From Lingula anatina (lineage: Eukaryota > Brachiopoda > Lingulata > Lingulida > Lingulidae), in NCBI RefSeq assembly GCF_001039355.2, contig NW_019773668.1:1-56155 (forward strand): a DNA stretch of 56,155 bases, in the 5' to 3' direction. Positions 1 through 10,538 of the stretch are shown in pieces. The translations under genes were made by a program, and so were the position numbers. Below the pieces are notes generated by a model. It saw only the letters and a program-made list of their open reading frames with translations. It did not search any database and was not told where the DNA came from. How positions within the stretch are numbered: the first letter of the stretch is position 1; each line of letters begins with the position of its first letter.

Positions 1-1682
1 TCAATATGCCATTTATAGATCTTTCAATATTTGTAACTTTTTATTCAAATGTTTAGTATTTTGCCAAATGGTTAATAGCATCAACATATTACAATCCAAT
101 CTATACATATATTTATACAATTTAGATTGGCAGTTAAGCATTTTTATAAAAATCAAAATATATACAAAGAATGCACCTTTTAGCTTCTTAAACAAATACA
201 AATGCTCGATTAACTTTTAAAGGTTGATATCAGTGCTTCCTATTTGTATCTAACCAATGATGTAAATCTTAAGTGTGGGCAGCATGCATTCTACCGGTAT
301 ATCTTAGTATCACACCAGATATTTACATCATTTTATAACTGGTGTGTAAAAAAATTAATCAAACTGACCATTTAAAAAAAGTGAAGTGATATATCCTGTC
401 CATGGTAACCTAAGATAAACAAAAATTCTGAATGTTGACAATTAACACTCCCTTTTCCCTACTTTCCACAAGCACCATAGTAGGAAACTGCCTAGCCATT
501 TTCAGCACCTTCCTTTTACCTTAAAAGCAAAGTCCATTTTACCTTTTTTTTCCTTATAGCCTTAAGCTACACTCACATTCAGACAATTTAAGATAAAACA
601 CCACTGTAAAAGTCATGTCATAAATCTAGATAGTTTAGAGCAGGATCTGGAAATACTGAAAGAACTATTTGCTGACAAAATTTCCAGATAATAGTTACCT
701 GTTACATTTAACCATTATCAAAATAAGCATTTCTGTTATGTGATTAAATGTTTTTACCTTTTCTTTTTTTGTGACCATCGCCCTTTTGCAATTTAAGCCA
801 TCCAGAAAAAAATTACTTCACTAAGAAACTACTGATGGGGAAAATTATGTGTATGCACACATGTATAATAGAATTCAGACAGGTCTCTCAACACACAATA
901 TTGTGACACTTAATTCATTGCACTTAAATACTTATGCCAATTATACCCTGTGGTATCAAGTTTTCATATCTTAATGGTGCTTTGATGGGCAATTTTCTAA
1001 CATTTAACAACAAAATCATTTAAATTACTACAGCTGTGTACAACTACAGATGGCAGGCATGAAACATGAAAAGGAGACTAAAAAAGATGATAATAATGTA
1101 TTTGGCATAACATAAAAGGGATAATCATGCATAGAAACATTACTGAGATGAAGCAAGATTCAAAGAATATGTTAACTAAGTTAGCTGTGAAAAATGCTTA
1201 AAGAATACTGGCCAAGTAATATACAATTTAAAAGTCCCTTGAAACTGAAATTAAGTATCCTAACAGTATTAATATGAATTAAAAAAGAAAAAAAAACTGA
1301 AAGGTTTATACTTCCACCATACCATGTCTTATATTCTTCCTACTTCTGTTTTATGCACCTAAAACAGAAAGCACATGGACAGAAAGCACAAAAATTCCAG
1401 CTATCAATCAAACTTTCCAATTTGGTGTGTCTTGGAAGTCCTGAAGCTCCCTCTTTTGTCAAGGCATTTTCCAAGTTGTGAAAACTTTTCAAGGCCATGC
1501 TGTTGATAAGAAGGCATTCTTCATCTCAATCCCTCGTATACATCTCAAGTTTCAACATTCATATTGTGCAGAAGTATCCACCTGAATTTGAGGCAATGAC
1601 ACATCTTATGAGGACTCAGCACCCAAGTAAATATGAAGAGATTTCTTTAACTACTATTCCCAACAAGTCTTGATCACTTTGA
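1..1682 (-). other. 3' flank / probable 3' UTR of the RCAN gene
   Basis: No coding exon is visible on either strand. The stretch is AT-rich and lies directly downstream of the RCAN stop codon on the minus strand, so at least part should be 3' UTR. A TTTATT at 40-45 reads AATAAA on the minus strand and is the clearest polyadenylation signal candidate I saw. The transcript could also end elsewhere or run off the window. The reading frames here are short and show no recognisable protein. Confidence 0.5.
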
Positions 1683-1831
1683 TCATGTTTTTCTGTCTGG
1701 ACAGCGAGTCTGTACAATCTTCATCCTGGCTCCTCCTCTCCCTATGGTTCCGTAGCCCTCTGGGTCTTCACACACATGTACCACTATGGCAGGCTGCTCC
1801 GCTGACCCAGCATGGAGCTCATGGGTCTGAC
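1683..1831 (-). CDS. RCAN: RCAN coding exon 4 (C-terminus)
   Basis: 149 nt after acceptor TTTTAG. With the split Gly codon it encodes [20 protein letters not shown] and KIVQTRCP, then TGA at 1685-1683. This matches the calcineurin-binding C-terminus of RCAN. The residue before KIVQT is Met; in vertebrate RCAN1 the equivalent PKIIQT motif starts with Pro. Confidence 0.9.
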
Positions 1832-4298
1832 CTAAAATACATAACCAAAATTATATTTACTTAACTCAAAGAAGCAGCTAGACAATTATTTTGCATCTAC
1901 CAAGTGTGTATTCCCACAGTAAAGGAAGGAATACCTTGAAATTTGATACCAAAACTTCTACTAGTTTTCCAAATCTTGCACGTGACATGATAGCAACATT
2001 TTTGGTGTAAAAATCTTACTTTAAGCATCAAGTTGGCTATCAATATTCTTAAAGCTTAGTGAAGTTTTGGAAAGGAACTACAAAAGTATCTCAAATGTTC
2101 TCCATATTAAATGCACCTTCACACTGGATAGTTACTTTCAAGAAATCCACCTGGTCTAAAAATCTGAATGGTATATGTTTATTTTTTTCATAAAATTAGA
2201 TGTGCCACTTCCCATTATGATAAGAAAGTTCATGCCAAACAATGTTCTACACTGTCAGGTAGATTTCTCAAAAAACTTGAAATTAAGACATGTAGAAGGA
2301 GTCAGGAGATCCTCTTGGTGATGTAATAATTTTTAAGTTACCTTTTAATCTGTTGGGTTGGATCAAATCAGAATGTTTTTTAAAATAACTAGACAATGGC
2401 AGGTATTGAAACAAATAACAGTTTTGATCAAAAATTGAAGTAAACTGCTTAAGCCTTATATTACCACAGGCTAATGTGTAAATACCCCCTAGGTCTGTTA
2501 CATGTAGTATGTACATATTGTTGAATTCCCAAATGCACTCAAAAATGGAAATTCAAATGGTAGTTGATCAGCTATTTTAGTAACTTCTGAATTGACAAGC
2601 AAATGTGAAGAGGTCATCAGAGTAGATCGAAATTCATGTGTTAACACTCCTAATAGTCAATAGGAGTACTTTAATACTTACACATGAATTATATGCCACC
2701 CTCAAAGATGTTCCATATTGGTCATTTAAAAGCACCACAGAGGAGAACAAACATTTTATGGGACCAATTTACAGACACAACAATAGGAGTAGCAAGTCAC
2801 TTGGTAACTTCTTAGGCTCTGTTCTCACAACTTTTAGATCGATCTATCACCGCGGGGAGTCTCACTAGATTACTGTCAGATAATCCCCCTTAAGTGTCCG
2901 TCCCCGCCTACTACAAGCTTTAAGGGGTAATTAACTTTCGTGTCCGCCCGGCTGACAGCTATTTAGCGTGAACCCCCAGGGAGTTAGGTCGATCCAATGT
3001 AGGTCGATCTAATCTATGAGAATGGGGTGTTAAACTTTACCAGTTTGTTACTTTAATTACTTATTACTTAAAAGTAAGCTGGTATGTGACCTTTTCTTAT
3101 ATATATTAGGGTCTATAAAAGGTGATGGTTAACAGATGGTGGTTATTGTTAAAATCCTTTTTTTTTTCGACTTTAAAACCATCTTCGATACCATCATCAA
3201 GTTTCCTACCTGGTGCAAGATTTGCAATTGCAGCAAGAAGATCATAGTTGACCACTGGCTCTGCCTCATAGCAGGACTCCCAACCCACTGGGGGAGAGGC
3301 AGGGGGAGAGATTAAAAACATTTTGTCAGGAAGTGGTGGTTGTAAATGCTGAACAGAAGAATCTTCTTTTGGAGGAGGCTGTAAAACCATAAAATGAAAG
3401 ATGAGGATTAATATTTGAAAAAAAAAATACTATTATTTTGAAAATAATGAGATTGCACCTTTGGATGGTTTTAATAGATAACATTTCCACCTGTGACTTA
3501 GAAAAATGTCTTTATTACCTATTTCAAGAAAACTAGAAAATGGTAAAATAGTCAAACAATGAAATGTATAAATCTGCTTTTCATTGGGATACTTTATCAT
3601 TGTACATTGGTCAGTCATAAATGAGTGTGTTGTAACTCTCAACAGCCTATAAATGAGCTTGAGGTTACTATCTTCAAAAGCATTTTCATTTAATACTTGG
3701 CTAAATATGCTAATAACAACTATCACATTGGGTCTTATTCTGTAAAGGTCAAATTGAGCTTTAATTGCCATTATTTGAGAAAAAATATATCTGAAAATCA
3801 ATGATGGAACAAATGTTATCTGGTGCTTGAATGATGAATATTGTACAGCACAATGTCTGTCTAGAAATTAATATAAAAAATAATCTAAAAAATATGAAGT
3901 GCTATCTAAATGAGTTCCATATAATGAATTCAATTTAATGTTATTATTCTTACCAAATTTTCAATAAATTGTATATTTGCTTGTTATCTGACTATGCAGA
4001 ATATTTCATACCTGAGCAAAATAAACTTTCAGTTCTTTATCACAAATTTCCACCTGCAGTTGCTCTAATGTAATCCTAGCTGTTGCAGCAATTAATGGAG
4101 AGGAATAGTTCACACGAACACGACGGAAACTCTTCAAATACTGAAATGAGGCACTTTCCTCAAAATTCTTGAAAATGGCTTCAAATTTTTCCTAAAAGAA
4201 AAAAGGGAATTACTCAGGATTTATTTCTGTCTTAAAATCACCAACAAATCAAATGTCATTAAACTCATTTTACTATGAAACTGGTTTTGTGACACAGG

Positions 4299-4332
<34 letters not shown>

Positions 4333-5649
4333 CTGTGCATGCACATGCATATCCATAAGTGTGTAAGAGGGTAACAGCACCTGTTCTCAAAATATGGACT
4401 TCTACAAAAAGTAAAAACATGAACAAAGAGATACATTTGGTAAAAAAAGTGAATATATCTCTTCCACTCTTGGGTAACATTCAAAACTCGAGATCAATCT
4501 GAACCATATTTATTTATACCCTGTTCACTCAATAAATGAACACTGACATCTTTGTAGTTTGAGGAAGAGTTAACCAGGATGGATATCAAAATCAGATTGC
4601 AGCTTCCATATTGATTCAAGAAGAGAAGAAGTCGTCATTTACCAAAAGTAACTCGTTTTCATCCAATTTTCCTATTACATAAATCCAGTTGTTCAGTGAA
4701 ATTAAAGTCCAACCCTTAGCAAAAGCACAATATTGGACATTTTCATCTCATACACCACATTCATGAAAGTCCAGTATATCTGACAAGAAGATCAGTAATT
4801 TTGTAACACACCTACAGTAGCTTCATTGTCATTAAGCCAACAGCACTTCTTTTTCACCACAGGTACATGTATACAGTGTAAGTACTAGTATGTGTGTGTA
4901 TAATTAAAGGATTTGCTTTAGAACTTAGAGATAACTCTCACCAGACAAATGTCATTAGACAAACAGCAGATTTGCAACAATCTTCTTTTCTAAATTTTCA
5001 ACTCACTTAGTACTATTTATCATTGATATGCCCATGGTAGATGATGTGGTTAAATTTAACTAGTTTCAATGGCTTGTACACCTGGGCACACAAAACAACT
5101 GGCAATGGATTACTTAAGTGTGCCACTCTTCTTATATCTCATCAATTTCAACATTTTGTTTAGAGTTAACATGATTCCCCTGATAGTCAAGAAAAAATAA
5201 AGATAAACATAACAGGAAAGGAAAATCACTTGAGACATGTGTGTCATGCAAACCTTCAAGAGCCACTCTGTCTTTTAAAACAAGATTGTTTTCTTTAAAG
5301 CTGGCATTCACCTTTACATTATGTATGGTGTTCAGCAGTTAATTGTTCCAAAGTCAGTTCCAGTGTCTAGAGCACATATTCTTGCCAGCGCTGTGTATCC
5401 TGAACTTGGTCAGACTGAACACTACAAACAAGCTCATGTTGCTAAGCAAAATGATTATATCACAGGTGTTGGCTACAATTCCGGGAATATTTCTTGTAAT
5501 TCTAGACTATATAGCAGCTTGATAGTACCACCTAAATGACGAACAAAAGCTTTCTGCAATGAACTTGATTGAATAATGCACACATAATCTCATTGAATTC
5601 ATTCTTTCTTTTTTTATGCATTTATTTTATTTTATTTTGTTTATCTATT

Positions 5650-5720
<71 letters not shown>

Positions 5721-5730
5721 TATCTATTTA

Positions 5731-5793
<63 letters not shown>

Positions 5794-5813
5794 AAGAGAG
5801 AGAGAGAGTAAAT

Positions 5814-5877
<64 letters not shown>

Positions 5878-6586
5878 TTATTCTTCTTTCCTCCTTAATT
5901 CTATTCATGGAGGTGACTGCCATACCCCAGAGACAAATAATTATAACAAAACAGAAAATATTTGTGTAAAACACATATGCAATGCTTACTACTTAACTAA
6001 AGGCAGTTCACTATCAGAATAATTCAAAACACTGCACCATCATTAAAAGTGATAATAGACACTCTAAATATTCAATAATTTCGCAATTTCTTTACTCAAG
6101 CAAAAGATACACGTACTTTTTTCTGTTGTTAACATGACATGAAAAGCCAGTTCTCAATCTGGGTTATGATCATGAATGCAGTTTACTTCATAAGATACCT
6201 GTTGCAACAAAATTCCTGTAACAGCTGCTGACATTTGGGACATAGCTATGTGCTCCTGTTTTTAATCTTCTTGAAAGCAATGAATACATAATTACATAAC
6301 ATTTTAGAATCCTATTTTAATTTTTTTTATGAAGGGGATGCATGCTTACAGGTAGCTCAAGGAAAGACATATACTAGTAGTTTAGTAAAAGAATTGGAAA
6401 ACATGTACATGTAGAGCAACTGAGAATTGGCCACAGTCCCAAAAATGCATCATACTGAAAAATTATTGCATTAAACAAGTGCTCATATCTGATGTATGTC
6501 CAGGTGTTGTTGCATAATTAAATATTGGTAATTATTTGCTACTATATATTTTGACAGAGAAATTAGCCCTCCCTTTTTTCCATATT

Positions 6587-6632
<46 letters not shown>

Positions 6633-7354
6633 CTTACACTTAGCAGTTTCTTTGCAACAGTGTTTTGTATTATGCTGTGTATTTTTGTTTGATTCCCACA
6701 GCCTATTTCTCTGACATCTTTGCATAGAAGTCTGTTTCACTTCAGCAGTCATCCCTTGAGGGAGCACTGATGAATTATGCTAAGAATCTATGCAAAGTGT
6801 TCTGTGGCAATTTGAAAATTATAATCTAATGTTCTTATTTTCATCAATCAAAATGACAACATCCTTATGCAACAATGGCCCACGTCTGCGTTGTTACATC
6901 TCCACAAAGGAGAAAGTTTTCTTCTTTTACATTTTATTCAGTAAAAAATAAATAAATAAATAAATACAATATAAAATATTTGAAAACTTAGAAATTACAC
7001 TGCAACACTCTGCAACACTCTTAGTATATTTGGAGAAAAATATTGTAGCGATCAATTATTCATTTCAGTAGACTCTCAAATCATGGATTATTTGATAGAT
7101 CAAGCCACAAATAAATACACACACGCCTGGCCAATCTCTCATTCCCCAGCACGCTTGATGGTTACCTTTTCGTCTTTATTATCAAATATCCTCTCATCCA
7201 GATTTGCCACAATCAAGGCTGTGGGCAGGTCTGATAAATCTGTGTCAGTTTCTTGCTCCATTTCCTCGGTTTCTACGCCACCTGACTCATCCAAGCTCAC
7301 GTTGTTCAATCTGTGAGCCACAGCTTCTTCATCATAATCATCAGACGAAGCCAT
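1683..7354 (-). CDS. RCAN: Regulator of calcineurin (RCAN / calcipressin), four coding exons, complete
   Basis: Coding exons on the minus strand are 7166-7354, 4012-4191, 3210-3378 and 1683-1831. They join in frame (phases 0, 0, 1) to 228 codons plus TGA, a usual RCAN length. RCAN proteins bind and modulate the Ca2+/calmodulin phosphatase calcineurin in the cytoplasm. Residues about 45-123 form the RRM-like domain ([36 protein letters not shown]). Residues 144-156 are the family signature [13 protein letters not shown] with two SP phosphosites (S147, S151). The last exon gives a THELH segment, a PxIxIT-like PAIVVHVCE and KIVQTRCP. The start chosen at 7354 has A at -3 and G at +4. In-frame ATGs at 7366 and 7417 could extend the N-terminus by 4 or 21 residues. 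The first 40 residues are acidic and probably disordered. Family is seen directly; vertebrate-style paralog numbering is not meaningful here. Confidence 0.95.
2631..2690. repeat. Perfect foldback (nested inverted repeat)
   Basis: The outer arms AATTCATGTGT (2631-2641) and ACACATGAATT (2680-2690) are exact reverse complements. Inside them ACTCCTA pairs with TAGGAGT around a short loop. The structure could form a cruciform or an RNA hairpin in the RCAN intron. Confidence 0.8.
2834..3012. mobile_element. Candidate small non-autonomous DNA transposon (MITE-like)
   Basis: The left end TTAGATCGATCTA (2834-2846) and the reverse complement of the right end (3000-3012, TTAGATCGACCTA) match at 12 of 13 positions. 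The interior is distinctly GC-richer than the surrounding intron. It holds further inverted pairs, for example CCCCCTTAA near 2884 against TTAAGGGG near 2921, and a repeated GTGTCCGYCC. It has no coding capacity. No clear target-site duplication was found, and a third TAGATCGA copy at 2623 means the true left edge could lie there. Confidence 0.4.
3210..3378 (-). CDS. RCAN: RCAN coding exon 3 (signature exon)
   Basis: 169 nt between acceptor TTACAG and donor CACCAG|GTAGG, leaving phase 1. It carries PPPKEDSS, then the [13 protein letters not shown] signature, then [15 protein letters not shown]. The donor position after NLAP matches the boundary before the Gly of the vertebrate GEKYELH segment. 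Confidence 0.93.
3379..4011 (-). other. RCAN intron 2
   Basis: AT-rich. The open frame across much of it lacks family similarity and is interrupted relative to the flanking exons. Nothing else seen. Confidence 0.8.
4012..4191 (-). CDS. RCAN: RCAN coding exon 2 (RRM core)
   Basis: Sixty codons between acceptor TTTTAG (4192-4193 on plus) and donor CAG|GTATGA, phase 0 on both sides. It encodes [26 protein letters not shown] and ELKVYFAQ, matching the RCAN RRM residue by residue around the conserved FQY-KSF-RVR block. Confidence 0.93.
4300..4331. repeat. (TG)n microsatellite
   Basis: Uninterrupted TG dinucleotide run followed by an alternating GCATGCACATGCAT purine-pyrimidine tail. Confidence 0.95.
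5638..5875. repeat. Compound (CT)n/(AT)n microsatellite with direct and inverted units
   Basis: The unit TTGTTTATCTATTTA-(CT)n-(AT)n occurs twice head to tail (from about 5638 and 5716). It is followed by its inverted form, (AG)n then TAAATAGATA at about 5791-5818, and a long TA tract to 5875. The second and third units form a hairpin-capable inverted repeat. Confidence 0.9.
6587..6630. repeat. (TA)n microsatellite
   Basis: Long alternating TA run within RCAN intron 1. Confidence 0.95.
7166..7354 (-). CDS. RCAN: RCAN coding exon 1
   Basis: 63 codons from ATG at 7354 to a donor AAAG|GTAACC (GT at 7165-7164), ending in phase 0. It encodes an acidic leader rich in D/E followed by the first strand of the RRM ([13 protein letters not shown]). 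Vertebrate RCAN genes use alternative first exons before this junction. I found no convincing second first exon in the downstream intron. Confidence 0.9.
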
Positions 7355-7541
7355 TTTCCTCTTCATTTCTAGATTTATGATAGCTACTGATAGACACCTC
7401 TTCGACGAGAACAGCACACTACATTACTTTTTGTGCAGCTTCAACTTCCAGTAAAAAAACAATCGGTGATATTCACAAAATCTTGTGGAAAACACAAAAA
7501 GTTGTGTTGTTTTTCGACGTGAACGTCAACTTGCTTGTGAA

Positions 7542-7549
7542 TGACGTCA
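7542..7549. promoter_or_regulatory. Perfect CRE palindrome (TGACGTCA)
   Basis: The full 8-bp cAMP response element lies 188 bp upstream of the RCAN start codon. A further TGACGT half site lies near 7596. CREB/ATF binding is inferred from the motif. Confidence 0.5.
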
Positions 7550-7621
7550 TCACTGTGTGCGTACTCCATATCGGGCAACGCGGTGTTTCCCCAAATGACG
7601 TAGATCTAGACTAACTATCAA

Positions 7622-7630
7622 GGGATTCCC
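7622..7630. promoter_or_regulatory. kappaB-like palindrome (GGGATTCCC)
   Basis: It sits in AAGGGATTCCCTT, a near-perfect palindrome with a single central base, about 270 bp upstream of the RCAN start. Motif only. Confidence 0.3.
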
Positions 7631-7928
7631 TTCAAGAAAATATTTTTTAAGTGATTCGTTCAACGGGTGGTTTCGGGGAAGACAAGTTCTTACTTTGACC
7701 AAGGAAGAAACTACTTTTCTTGGTTAAAAAAGAACGATATAAAGGGGAAATCATAAAAAAATCGTCCCCAGGACTTCAATCAACGTTGCACATATAATAT
7801 GAAGCTGAGGTGGCATATCATATGCACATCTAGCGTTTTACACTTTTACGCCATAATTTTTTCTAAACATCGTTTACCTGGGCACATATATATTTTTATA
7901 TATTTATATATTTATGCATTGGTTTTCC

Positions 7929-7960
7929 CTTGGACCTAAATAGAGTTAGTTAGGTCCAAG
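7929..7960. repeat. Perfect 11-bp inverted repeat
   Basis: CTTGGACCTAA at 7929-7939 and TTAGGTCCAAG at 7950-7960 are exact reverse complements separated by 10 bases. Each arm contains an AGGTCC half site. It could be a hairpin or a dimeric transcription factor site. Confidence 0.6.
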
Positions 7961-8068
7961 CTTTTCCATAAGCTCATAGAAAATCATATGTATACAAGTG
8001 TACAGTATAGTTACTACATGAATAATTAATCAGTGGAACTAGATTAAAAATAAAACTCCCTTAATCTG

Positions 8069-8104
8069 TAAAATAAAATAAAATAAAATAAAATAAAATA
8101 AAAA
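8069..8104. repeat. (AAAAT)n pentanucleotide repeat
   Basis: Tandem AAAAT units in the intergenic region. Confidence 0.9.
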
Positions 8105-8586
8105 AGTTTGACTCATTCTGGATTAAAATTAAAGTTAAAAATTTAGCACTTGGGATATCCTGTTTTTTTTTTTTTTTTTCATATGTTATGTCTTTATGGG
8201 GCTGTTTATATGACAAGTATTTAATTTTGAAACAGTCTAATTATTCTTAGAAAACAAAACGTTAAGCGAATGAACAGCACTTGACTAACTTCACTAAGAT
8301 ACACTCCTTTCAAAAAGCACTGGCTGTGGATCGTCTTGTTTGCTGCCTAGACACCTGGTGGTTGCAGGTGGGAATATACTTCACAGGCATGTGGTCATTT
8401 TGTATTAGTAACCCTTTCATCATAATATCAAATTATTTTTAATGCAATAATTATTTATTACATAAATCATAATATTTTATCTTATTATGTTTAATTGATA
8501 TTATTGGTAATAATGAGTATTTTTTATTAAAATCTGCCTACTAATGCCTGTGAAATCCGGGCACTCTGTTTCCAACAACATTCAAA

Positions 8587-8664
8587 ATGGCGGGGGTTAG
8601 AGGGATGCAGCACGGTAAACATACAGTAGCTTTTTTCGACGGATACTCAAATATAGCACCCTAA
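8587..8664 (+). other. Upstream ORF in the probable 5' leader of the dynein gene
   Basis: ATG at 8587 within AAAATGGCGGGG opens 25 codons ending at TAA 8662-8664, 51 bases before the dynein start codon. The AAAATGGCG context is typical of YY1 sites at animal promoters, so the ATG may be a promoter motif at the transcription start and not a translated codon. A GGTAAAC inside could also act as a splice donor. Confidence 0.35.
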
Positions 8665-8715
8665 ACGTGTAAATGACATATTAAAACTAATAATTCAACA
8701 ACATTCAATAGCACC

Positions 8716-10538
8716 ATGGACGAAAGACATTGGTGGATTGCAGGGAAGATCCAGGAAAGCTTCCACATTGGGGGGTTTGACAACCCGACTTTGTTGGAAG
8801 ACTTTCTGATCGTAGAGGAGACTATGGAGATAATAAACGATTTCCTTCATGCGGGTGGTCTATGCAGGCTGTTTTTCTACAGTGACAAACCAGCATCAGG
8901 GACGCTTTCCACACGAGAGTTACACTTGACAAGAAGTCTGGCGACACTGAAAGATACGGATTTAGATGGTGTAAATATTTTGTACTTTCTTCGGTACAAC
9001 GTAGAACAAGAGGTCGACGCATCCCGCATCGAGAAAGATGTTTACTGTGGAGAACTGAAGACTGGAACTTTAGAGTGCTTAAATGCTCTCCTGACTGATA
9101 TTTATATTCCACTGGTTAAAGCACAAAAAGAATGGGGTAATTGCACAGAGGATTGCCAAGTTCAGCTGTTATCTAATATGGAAAAATTTCAAAACTCGCT
9201 CTCTGAATCGGCCTCTAGTGTTCACGCTTCCAAGCAGCTGGTGAGTACCTTTTCACCTCTTTTTAAGTATTGCATTATGTGAAAATGGAGCTTGAATCTA
9301 CATGTTGAATGATATGGGTTACTTACCATTGTTCATTAACTTCTTATTCAACCAGGTACATCATAGTGAAATCACGTAACCAAATTAACTTAAGGAATAA
9401 TTTTATTATTTCAAATATCATCAAAGTGTGTGTATATTATTGCTCACCAAAATCTTTGCAGATGCTAAGGCAACCTGAGCACCTTATTAGCAATGATTTC
9501 AAGCAACACCGACTTGCTGCCCTGGATCAGAGTATTATTGCTGAATATGAAGAACTGGTCACTGACTGGATGAGCACAATAGAAGGGATTCTAACTGACA
9601 CATCTGATGAAAGGTGCTTTGTTCTTAATATTTAAATATTGTTTAGTTTATTTGCCATAACTGAAATCCCAACAGTCTTTTTTTGTAACCGCTATCATTT
9701 TTTTTTTTTTTTTTTTAGAAATGGTTTGGGAATATGGGATGGCTTTAATTTAGCTTTGTATATTTTTGGTTTAAGGATGTCAGTATGGCTAAAAATTATC
9801 ATCATGGTTTCTGTTGCATTGAGAAAAATAAAGTGTATTGATACAAATTGTTCTTTATTTCATAGGTTCATGGATCCTAATGCTGGTCCCCTGTCTGAGC
9901 TTGACCGCTGGCGCAGGCGTCAGAGGCTTCTGACCAGTATCACAGAGCAGTTGAAGGGCAAGGAGTGCAAGGCAGTCATAGGTGTTCTCATCACTGCTAA
10001 ATCTAGACTGCTGAAAAAATGGAAAGCAGTTGATGCTGGGTAAAAACTTGTCCATAATTGAGATAAAAAGTTTGGGCTGTGTTAATATAATTTCTCTGTT
10101 TAAGCCTGCTCTTGAGATTGATAAGAGAGGAGGAATTCCGATTATTTTATCTACACATATAATTATAATCTTGTTGCAAAATTGTTAAAATTTTTGTATG
10201 CAGGTGCTTTAAAGTATACTTGTTATTTTGTTGAATTTTTCAAACAGTAGCTAATAAGATCATAACACTCTTTATAACGATAAAATGTAAAATACTTTAT
10301 ACAAAAATGTTAACACAATTGTTGAAATTTCAGAATCACAGATGCTATGAATGAAACCAAGGACAAAGTGAAATACCTGGAGTCACTGAAGCGGCATATT
10401 GACCAATTGTACAATGATGCCACACCATTTAATGTGCTGAACACAGCTTTACCAGGACTGATGAACACAATCAAACAGATGGACTCTATCTCTAGGTTCT
10501 ATGCAAGGGGAGGCTTCCTTGGACTCTTCTTCACAAAG
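8716..10538 (+). CDS. Dynein heavy chain tail, exons 1-4 (N-terminus, residues 1-352)
   Basis: Exons 8716-9240, 9462-9613, 9866-10039 and 10334-10538. The 175-codon first exon begins MDERHWW and contains [11 protein letters not shown] and [11 protein letters not shown], the pattern seen at the extreme N-terminus of DNAH5/DNAH8 (GGLRHLMFYY). Exons 3-4 contain [25 protein letters not shown] and [18 protein letters not shown], a clear DHC_N1 match. The last exon ends LFFTK in phase 0, joining directly to VTNQM of the next exon. Confidence 0.93.

Larger units (their letters stand above)
1832..3209 (-). other. RCAN intron 3
   Basis: AT-rich intron with no coding exon. It contains the foldback at 2631-2690 and a locally GC-rich block at about 2834-3012 (both listed separately). 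Confidence 0.8.
4192..7165 (-). other. RCAN intron 1
   Basis: A 2.97-kb intron dominated by simple repeats: (TG)n at 4300-4331, a compound CT/AT array at 5638-5875 and (TA)n near 6587-6630, plus an ATAA-type repeat near 6945-6965. No convincing exon on either strand. The plus-strand frame at 5321-5539 (72 codons) has no recognisable domain. Confidence 0.75.
7355..8715. promoter_or_regulatory. Divergent intergenic region between RCAN and the dynein gene
   Basis: 1.36 kb separates the two start codons, which point away from each other, so both promoters should lie here. RCAN-proximal candidates are an NFAT-like TGGAAAAC at 7486-7493, a perfect CRE TGACGTCA at 7542-7549 and a kappaB-like GGGATTCCC at 7622-7630. 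The dynein-proximal side has AAAATGGCG at about 8584-8592. An (AAAAT)n run lies at about 8069-8104 and a T tract near 8162-8179. I saw no full RFX X-box. Promoter function is inferred from position and motifs only. Confidence 0.6.

Noticed and set aside
3433-3801. 122-codon minus-strand open frame
   Set aside because: Lies wholly in RCAN intron 2, has no family similarity and the flanking exons join without it.
4221-4484. Minus-strand frames with His-Thr repeats
   Set aside because: Translation of the TG microsatellite.
5321-5539. 72-codon plus-strand open frame inside RCAN intron 1
   Set aside because: No recognisable domain, no splice-linked partner exons, and antisense to an intron. Probably chance.
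5569-5974. Open frames of Ser-Leu and Ile-Tyr repeats on both strands
   Set aside because: Direct translation of the CT/AT microsatellite.
7573-7579. RFX X-box half site (GGCAAC)
   Set aside because: Only one half site is present, over 1 kb from the dynein start, with no matching partner.
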